In this document: piece after piece, positions 1 to 5,687 of the stretch
Layout: the number at the start of each line of letters is the position of its first letter
Position numbering within the stretch: position 1 is the stretch's first letter
From: Ralstonia mannitolilytica
Lineage (GTDB): Bacteria > Pseudomonadota > Gammaproteobacteria > Burkholderiales > Burkholderiaceae
Length of the DNA stretch: 5,687 nucleotides
Reading direction: 5' to 3'
Assembly (NCBI RefSeq): GCF_905397375.1
Contig: NZ_CAJPVG010000026.1
Coordinates: 1 to 5,687, forward strand
The notes under the pieces: model-generated
The model's database searches: none
What the model saw: only the letters and a program-made list of their open reading frames with translations
What the model was told of the DNA's origin: nothing
Translations under genes and position numbers: made by a program

Positions 1-157
1 AAACCCCCCTAATATTCGCCCCTCGCTGCACGACGCAGCGCCGAAACGAAAGCGACGGCGGGGCGTGTGAAGCGGTGGAGAAGTAGAAGTGGTGCGGGTT
101 TCCGGGTGGTTGAAGTTGTTGACCGGCTGGATGTCGCGAAGAGGTTGGCGGCGAGTT
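1..157. other. GC-rich intergenic region upstream of the rrn promoter
   Basis: I see no convincing gene here. The first 65 bases can fold in two competing ways. One has CGCTGC (24-29) pairing with GCAGCG (35-40), enclosed by CGCCCC (17-22) with GGGGCG (60-65). The other has CGCCG (39-43) pairing with CGGCG (56-60). Neither is followed by a T-run on either strand, so a terminator for an upstream gene is not supported. A short open frame starting at 89 runs through the rrn promoter and into the leader, and is rejected as a gene. A second copy of the promoter's -35 block lies at 113-123. Confidence 0.6.
113..123 (+). repeat. Direct repeat copy 1, resembling the rrn -35 block
   Basis: The 11-mer AAGTTGTTGAC occurs here and again at 179-189, where it includes the -35 box of the rrn promoter; the copies are 66 bp apart. 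This copy continues as TTGACC (119-124). At 17 bp spacing the -10 position (142-147) reads AGGTTG, which is not a -10 box. It may be a decayed upstream promoter or simply a coincidence. Confidence 0.5.
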
Positions 158-184
158 GAACGAAAAAATTTCTTCAGCAAGTTG
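158..184 (+). promoter_or_regulatory. UP-like A/T-rich tract upstream of the rrn -35 box
   Basis: An A6T3 tract (163-171) sits within GC-rich DNA about 13-21 bases upstream of the -35 hexamer. Strong rrn promoters carry UP elements that contact the RNA polymerase alpha subunit C-terminal domains, and this position fits that role. The 15-mer at 158-172 also matches part of the Fis consensus (G...YR..W...C) but fails at two core positions, so Fis binding is only a weak suggestion. The function is inferred from position and composition. Confidence 0.5.
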
Positions 185-213
185 TTGACAGCGACGAAAA
201 AGCTCTGCATAAT
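185..213 (+). promoter_or_regulatory. rrn operon sigma-70 promoter
   Basis: A perfect -35 hexamer TTGACA (185-190) is separated by exactly 17 bp from a -10 hexamer CATAAT (208-213), five of six matches to TATAAT. Transcription should start near 220. The bases after the -10 box (CTCGTTTCTCT) are pyrimidine-rich and include a CTCG segment. GC-rich discriminators at rrn promoters give short-lived open complexes that respond to ppGpp and initiating NTP levels; applying that here is inference. I see no second promoter with both boxes between here and 16S, unlike the tandem P1/P2 arrangement of Escherichia coli. Confidence 0.85.
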
Positions 214-243
214 CTCGTTTCTCTGCTGCAGACAACGCAGCGA

Positions 244-266
244 CGCGATGAACAAAGTTGATCGCG
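244..266 (+). promoter_or_regulatory. Leader boxB-like hairpin
   Basis: CGCGAT (244-249) pairs with ATCGCG (261-266). Inside, AAC (251-253) can pair with GTT (257-259) around an AAA loop, across a G·G mismatch. It lies two bases before boxA, which is the arrangement of rRNA antitermination leaders. In E. coli rrn operons boxA carries most of the activity and boxB is less important, so the role of this hairpin is uncertain. Confidence 0.6.
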
Positions 267-268
267 AA

Positions 269-280
269 GTTCTTTAACAA
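269..280 (+). promoter_or_regulatory. Leader boxA antitermination element
   Basis: GTTCTTTAACAA matches the conserved rrn boxA core (CTCTTTAACA in E. coli) except at its first bases. In RNA, boxA binds the NusB-NusE (ribosomal protein S10) pair and helps assemble the antitermination complex that protects untranslated rRNA from Rho. The identical 12-mer recurs at 2315-2326 before 23S. Confidence 0.85.
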
Positions 281-281
281 G

Positions 282-319
282 CAAACAGCCGATAAGTGTG
301 GGCGCTTGATGACGGATGC
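282..319 (+). other. 16S processing stem, 5' strand
   Basis: The main block 289-305 (CCGATAAGTGTGGGCGC) pairs with 2001-2017 (GCGTCCACACTTATCGG) over 17 positions with one G·U. It extends outward through 282-288 with 2018-2025 (one bulged base), and inward, after an internal loop, through GGATGC (314-319) with GCATCC (1988-1993). Long inverted repeats flanking 16S are the classic RNase III substrate in pre-rRNA. The boxC-like motif GTGTGGGC (296-303) lies within this strand. Confidence 0.85.
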
Positions 320-320
320 G

Positions 321-336
321 ACGAACGCGAGTTCGT
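321..336 (+). other. Leader hairpin with GCGA tetraloop
   Basis: ACGAAC (321-326) pairs perfectly with GTTCGT (331-336) around GCGA, a stable GNRA tetraloop. It lies just inside the 16S processing stem. Its role is unknown; such hairpins may guide leader folding or 30S assembly. Confidence 0.6.
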
Positions 337-372
337 TAGCTTACAAGTTATGAAGTGCTCGCACAGAAGTAA

Positions 373-394
373 GGTTTGAACGAAAGTTCAAGTC
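373..394 (+). other. Leader hairpin with GAAA tetraloop
   Basis: TTGAAC (376-381) pairs perfectly with GTTCAA (386-391) around a GAAA tetraloop. Two G·U pairs and one G-C pair extend the stem to nine base pairs (373-375 with 392-394). A competing small hairpin, TCAG (393-396) with CTGA (400-403), starts at its outer edge. Confidence 0.6.
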
Positions 395-406
395 AGATTC
401 TGAGAG

Positions 407-429
407 TGAGCGACCGCTCGTAAAGAGCG
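407..429 (+). other. Alternative hairpins just before 16S
   Basis: Three short blocks compete here: GAGC (408-411), GCTC (416-419) and GAGC (425-428). The middle block can pair with the first (loop GACC) or with the third. The second choice extends to CGCTC (415-419) with GAGCG (425-429) around a GTAAA loop. The two hairpins exclude each other, and both lie within 35 bases of the 16S 5' end. Confidence 0.5.
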
Positions 430-441
430 AAACAGCAGATT

Positions 442-1979
<1,538 letters not shown>

Positions 1980-1987
1980 AAGAGCGT

Positions 1988-2025
1988 GCATCCTAGTTAG
2001 GCGTCCACACTTATCGGTTTGTTTG
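1988..2025 (+). other. 16S processing stem, 3' strand
   Basis: GCGTCCACACTTATCGG (2001-2017) is the near-perfect reverse complement of leader bases 289-305. GCATCC (1988-1993) pairs with 314-319, and GTTTG (2021-2025) pairs with CAAAC (282-286). Together the two strands enclose 16S in a long duplex expected to be cut by RNase III. The stem ends about 13 bases before tRNA-Ile. Confidence 0.85.
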
Positions 2026-2038
2026 ATGTTACAGCCAA

Positions 2039-2115
2039 GGGTCTGTAGCTCAGGTGGTTAGAGCACCGTCTTGATAAGGCGGGGGTCGTAGGTTCAAGTC
2101 CTACCAGACCCACCA
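2039..2115 (+). tRNA. ileT: tRNA-Ile (GAT anticodon)
   Basis: The 77-nt cloverleaf has an encoded CCA end (2113-2115). Acceptor GGGTCTG (2039-2045) pairs with CAGACCC (2105-2111). The anticodon stem CCGTC/GGCGG holds loop TTGATAA (2071-2077) with anticodon GAT at 2073-2075, which reads AUC and AUU isoleucine codons. The T arm is GTAGG-TTCAAGT-CCTAC. It is cotranscribed in the 16S-23S spacer, the usual place for the Ile-Ala pair in proteobacteria, and would be released by RNase P and 3' nucleases. The symbol follows E. coli usage, where several copies exist (ileT/U/V). Confidence 0.98.
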
Positions 2116-2147
2116 AGTTACGGACGGTGGAAGTCTCTGCCGTGACT
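2116..2147 (+). other. Spacer between tRNA-Ile and tRNA-Ala
   Basis: These 32 bases separate the two tRNAs. The only structure seen is a weak hairpin, ACGG (2124-2127) with CCGT (2140-2143). It is probably just linker removed by tRNA 5' and 3' processing. Confidence 0.6.
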
Positions 2148-2223
2148 GGGGGATTAGCTCAGCTGGGAGAGCACCTGCTTTGCAAGCAGGGGGTCGTCGG
2201 TTCGATCCCGTCATCCTCCACCA
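2148..2223 (+). tRNA. alaT: tRNA-Ala (TGC anticodon)
   Basis: The 76-nt cloverleaf has an encoded CCA end (2221-2223). Acceptor GGGGGAT (2148-2154) pairs with ATCCTCC (2213-2219) and contains the G3·U70 wobble (2150·2217), the main identity signal for alanyl-tRNA synthetase. The anticodon stem CCTGC/GCAGG holds loop TTTGCAA (2179-2185) with anticodon TGC at 2181-2183. The T stem GTCGG/CCGTC has a T·T mismatch (2197·2211, tRNA positions 50·64); the loop TTCGATC is normal. It pairs with the upstream tRNA-Ile as the standard rrn spacer pair. The symbol follows E. coli usage (alaT/U/V). Confidence 0.98.
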
Positions 2224-2236
2224 ATACCTTGTGGTA

Positions 2237-2285
2237 GCCAAACGCAAGCATCGACGCGGTGATGTCGATGGTGTTTGCGTTTGGC
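2237..2285 (+). other. Strong spacer hairpin after tRNA-Ala
   Basis: GCCAAACGCAA (2237-2247) pairs perfectly with TTGCGTTTGGC (2275-2285), with a G·U next (2248·2274). After a 3-base bulge on the 3' side (2271-2273), CATCGAC (2249-2255) pairs with GTCGATG (2264-2270) around an 8-base loop. This gives about 19 base pairs. No T-run follows, so it is not an intrinsic terminator. It begins 13 bases after the tRNA-Ala CCA and could act as an RNase III or RNase E/P processing barrier; that role is inference. Confidence 0.75.
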
Positions 2286-2295
2286 CTAGCCAAGA

Positions 2296-2311
2296 CGAGC
2301 GTAAAAGTTCG
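2296..2311 (+). promoter_or_regulatory. Spacer boxB-like hairpin
   Basis: CGAGC (2296-2300) pairs with GTTCG (2307-2311), with one G·U, around a GTAAAA loop. It lies three bases before the second boxA and so mirrors the boxB-boxA order of the leader. Its role in antitermination is inferred from position. Confidence 0.5.
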
Positions 2312-2314
2312 GCT

Positions 2315-2326
2315 GTTCTTTAACAA
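2315..2326 (+). promoter_or_regulatory. Spacer boxA antitermination element
   Basis: GTTCTTTAACAA is identical over 12 bases to the leader boxA (269-280). A second boxA before 23S is known from E. coli rrn spacers and is thought to reload or maintain the Nus antitermination complex for the long 23S gene. Its last three bases (2324-2326) are also the first paired bases of the long 23S processing stem. Confidence 0.85.
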
Positions 2327-2491
2327 TATGGAATGTAGTAAAGGTGTCGCGGTGCGTTGATGAGGCGCACAGTCAAAACGCGACACTGGGTTGTGATTGT
2401 ATCAACCAGTATTACCAGAGCAATCGAAAGATTGTCTTGGAATACGGCACAACGCGAGAACTCAGCCTATAGCGAGACATACTCGTTATAG

Positions 2492-2499
<8 letters not shown>
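2324..2499 (+). other. 23S processing stem, 5' strand (branched)
   Basis: Six blocks pair in register with the region after 23S: 2324-2339 with 5428-5443 (16 bp, perfect), 2388-2395 with 5414-5421 (8 bp), 2398-2403 with 5408-5413 (6 bp), 2446-2452 with 5401-5407 (7 bp), 2460-2467 with 5388-5395 (8 bp) and 2474-2499 with 5361-5386 (one mismatch in 26). Two local hairpins branch out. In the first, GTGTCGCG (2344-2351) pairs with CGCGACAC (2379-2386), with inner GTGCG/CGCAC. The second, 2409-2445, is capped by a GAAA tetraloop. The innermost block includes helix 1 of mature 23S. Such stems are RNase III substrates. Confidence 0.8.
2466..2492 (+). other. Local hairpin ending at the 23S 5' end
   Basis: CCTATA (2466-2471) pairs with TATAGG (2487-2492), then G2472·T2486, then CGAG (2473-2476) with CTCG (2482-2485), around loop ACATA. 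This is 11 continuous base pairs. It uses the same bases as the long-range 23S processing stem, so the two cannot coexist. It could form as soon as the 23S start is transcribed, long before the 3' partner is made. Confidence 0.65.
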
Positions 2500-5360
<2,861 letters not shown>

Positions 5361-5370
<10 letters not shown>

Positions 5371-5443
5371 ATAACCGGTATGTTTCCGGCTGGGTCTGCC
5401 TTGTGCCGATACACACAACCCCTACACACTACATTCCATATTG
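5361..5443 (+). other. 23S processing stem, 3' strand
   Basis: This is the partner of 2324-2499, in six colinear blocks. Nearly every base from the last helix of 23S to 5443 is paired; only short gaps (5387, 5396-5400, 5422-5427) are left out. Position 5376 is a C·C mismatch with 2484, and G·U pairs occur at 5367, 5377, 5384 and 5393. The colinearity over 83 bases rules out chance. Confidence 0.8.
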
Positions 5444-5481
5444 GCGATGTTGAACACCGCGTCAGCAACGCAACAAGTCAT
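5371..5481 (+). other. 23S-5S internal transcribed spacer
   Basis: These 111 bases lie between 23S and 5S and contain no tRNA gene. The first two thirds form the 3' strand of the 23S processing stem. The rest (5444-5481) holds only a small hairpin, GCGT (5459-5462) with ACGC (5468-5471), and should be trimmed to give the 5S 5' end, in E. coli by RNase E. Confidence 0.75.
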
Positions 5482-5597
5482 AGCCTGGTGACCATAGCGA
5501 GTCGGTACCACCCCTTCCCATCCCGAACAGGACCGTGAAACGACTCCGCGCCGATGATAGTGCGGATTCCCGTGTGAAAGTAGGTCATCGCCAGGCT
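5482..5597 (+). rRNA. rrf: 5S ribosomal RNA
   Basis: 5S rRNA is part of the central protuberance of the 50S subunit, where it binds L5, L18 and L25. Helix I pairs AGCCTGGTGA (5482-5491) with TCGCCAGGCT (5588-5597), which sets both ends. The core contains CCATCCCGAACAGGACCGTG (5519-5538) and GCGCCGATGATAGTGCGG, typical of beta-proteobacterial 5S. The length of about 116 nt is normal for the group. The mature ends may be two or three bases shorter, as often annotated. Confidence 0.96.
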
Positions 5598-5605
5598 CTC
5601 CCTCA

Positions 5606-5643
5606 AAACACCCCAGCTCCCGCGAGCTGGGGTGTTTGCTTTT
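5606..5643 (+). terminator. rrn intrinsic terminator
   Basis: AAACACCCCAGCTC (5606-5619) pairs perfectly with GAGCTGGGGTGTTT (5624-5637) around a CCGC loop, giving 14 base pairs. The T-rich tract TTTGCTTTT (5635-5643) follows. It lies eight bases after 5S and ends the operon. On the opposite strand the hairpin is followed by TTTTGAGG, so it may also weakly stop transcription coming from the right. Confidence 0.93.
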
Positions 5644-5687
5644 ACGCGTCCCAAACGCAGCGCTCCCCATCGCCCCAAGAAAAAAGC
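5644..5687. other. Downstream flank, nothing recognised
   Basis: These 44 bases follow the terminator and hold no recognisable gene or signal. An A6 run lies near the window edge (5680-5685). It would be a T-run on the minus strand and could belong to a feature outside the window. Confidence 0.5.

Larger units (their letters stand above)
214..441 (+). other. 16S leader (external transcribed spacer)
   Basis: This stretch runs from just after the -10 box to the mature 16S start and is transcribed from about 220. In order it holds a boxB-like hairpin (244-266), boxA (269-280), the 5' strand of the 16S processing stem (282-319) with an embedded boxC-like GTGTGGGC (296-303), and small hairpins up to the 16S start. 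It is removed during rRNA maturation, by RNase III and then by the enzymes that finish the 16S 5' end. No coding potential is supported. Confidence 0.8.

Noticed and set aside
17..65. Possible terminator for an upstream gene
   Set aside because: GC-rich stems can be drawn in two ways, but no T-run follows on either strand.
89..277. 62-codon plus-strand open frame over the promoter and leader
   Set aside because: It runs through the -35 and -10 boxes, boxB and into boxA. The likely transcript starts inside it near 220, and no ribosome binding site or family resemblance is seen.
2159..2386. Minus-strand open frame antisense to tRNA-Ala, with the peptide DGIEPTTPCLQSRCSPS
   Set aside because: The peptide is the reverse translation of the tRNA-Ala gene. 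I recall it as a common artefact in protein databases.
2237..2386. Possible intrinsic terminators or attenuators in the 16S-23S spacer
   Set aside because: The hairpins at 2237-2285 and 2344-2386 are strong but lack T-runs, and termination here would prevent 23S synthesis.

Overview
The window is one complete ribosomal RNA operon (rrn) on the + strand, with its promoter and terminator. It contains no credible protein-coding gene. The 16S sequence reads as a beta-proteobacterium of the order Burkholderiales. The V1 hairpin (GGAAAG-CTTG-CTTTCC, 518-533), the V3 segment around 880-930 and the V6 segment around 1436-1486 match my memory of the Ralstonia solanacearum species complex better than Burkholderia, Cupriavidus or Polynucleobacter. 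The genus call is fairly firm; the species is recalled rather than computed. Layout: 1-157 is GC-rich intergenic DNA of unclear role. An A/T-rich UP-like tract (158-184) leads into a textbook sigma-70 promoter, TTGACA - 17 bp - CATAAT (185-213). The transcribed leader (about 220-441) carries a boxB-like hairpin, boxA, a boxC-like motif, the 5' strand of the 16S processing stem and several small hairpins. Then follow 16S rRNA (442-1979), tRNA-Ile(GAT) (2039-2115), tRNA-Ala(TGC) (2148-2223), a spacer with a second boxB/boxA pair (2296-2326), 23S rRNA (2492-5370), 5S rRNA (5482-5597) and a strong intrinsic terminator (5606-5643). The rRNAs are full length with no visible intervening sequence or intron, and the I-CeuI target in 23S is intact. 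How the parts work together: one strong, probably growth-rate-regulated promoter drives a precursor of about 5.4 kb. Two boxA copies with the same 12-mer, one before 16S and one before 23S, should load the Nus antitermination complex. Inverted repeats flanking 16S and 23S fold into long stems for RNase III, and the tRNAs and 5S are released by the usual tRNA and 5S processing enzymes. The most notable structure I traced is the 23S precursor stem. The spacer from the second boxA to the start of 23S (2324-2499) pairs almost end to end with the start of the 23S-5S spacer (5361-5443), giving about 70 base pairs in six blocks, with two local hairpins branching out. Part of the 5' strand can instead fold into an 11-bp local hairpin (2466-2492) that ends on the first base of 23S, so two mutually exclusive folds are possible before and after the 3' half of 23S is made. 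I found no previously undescribed protein system, mobile element or CRISPR array.
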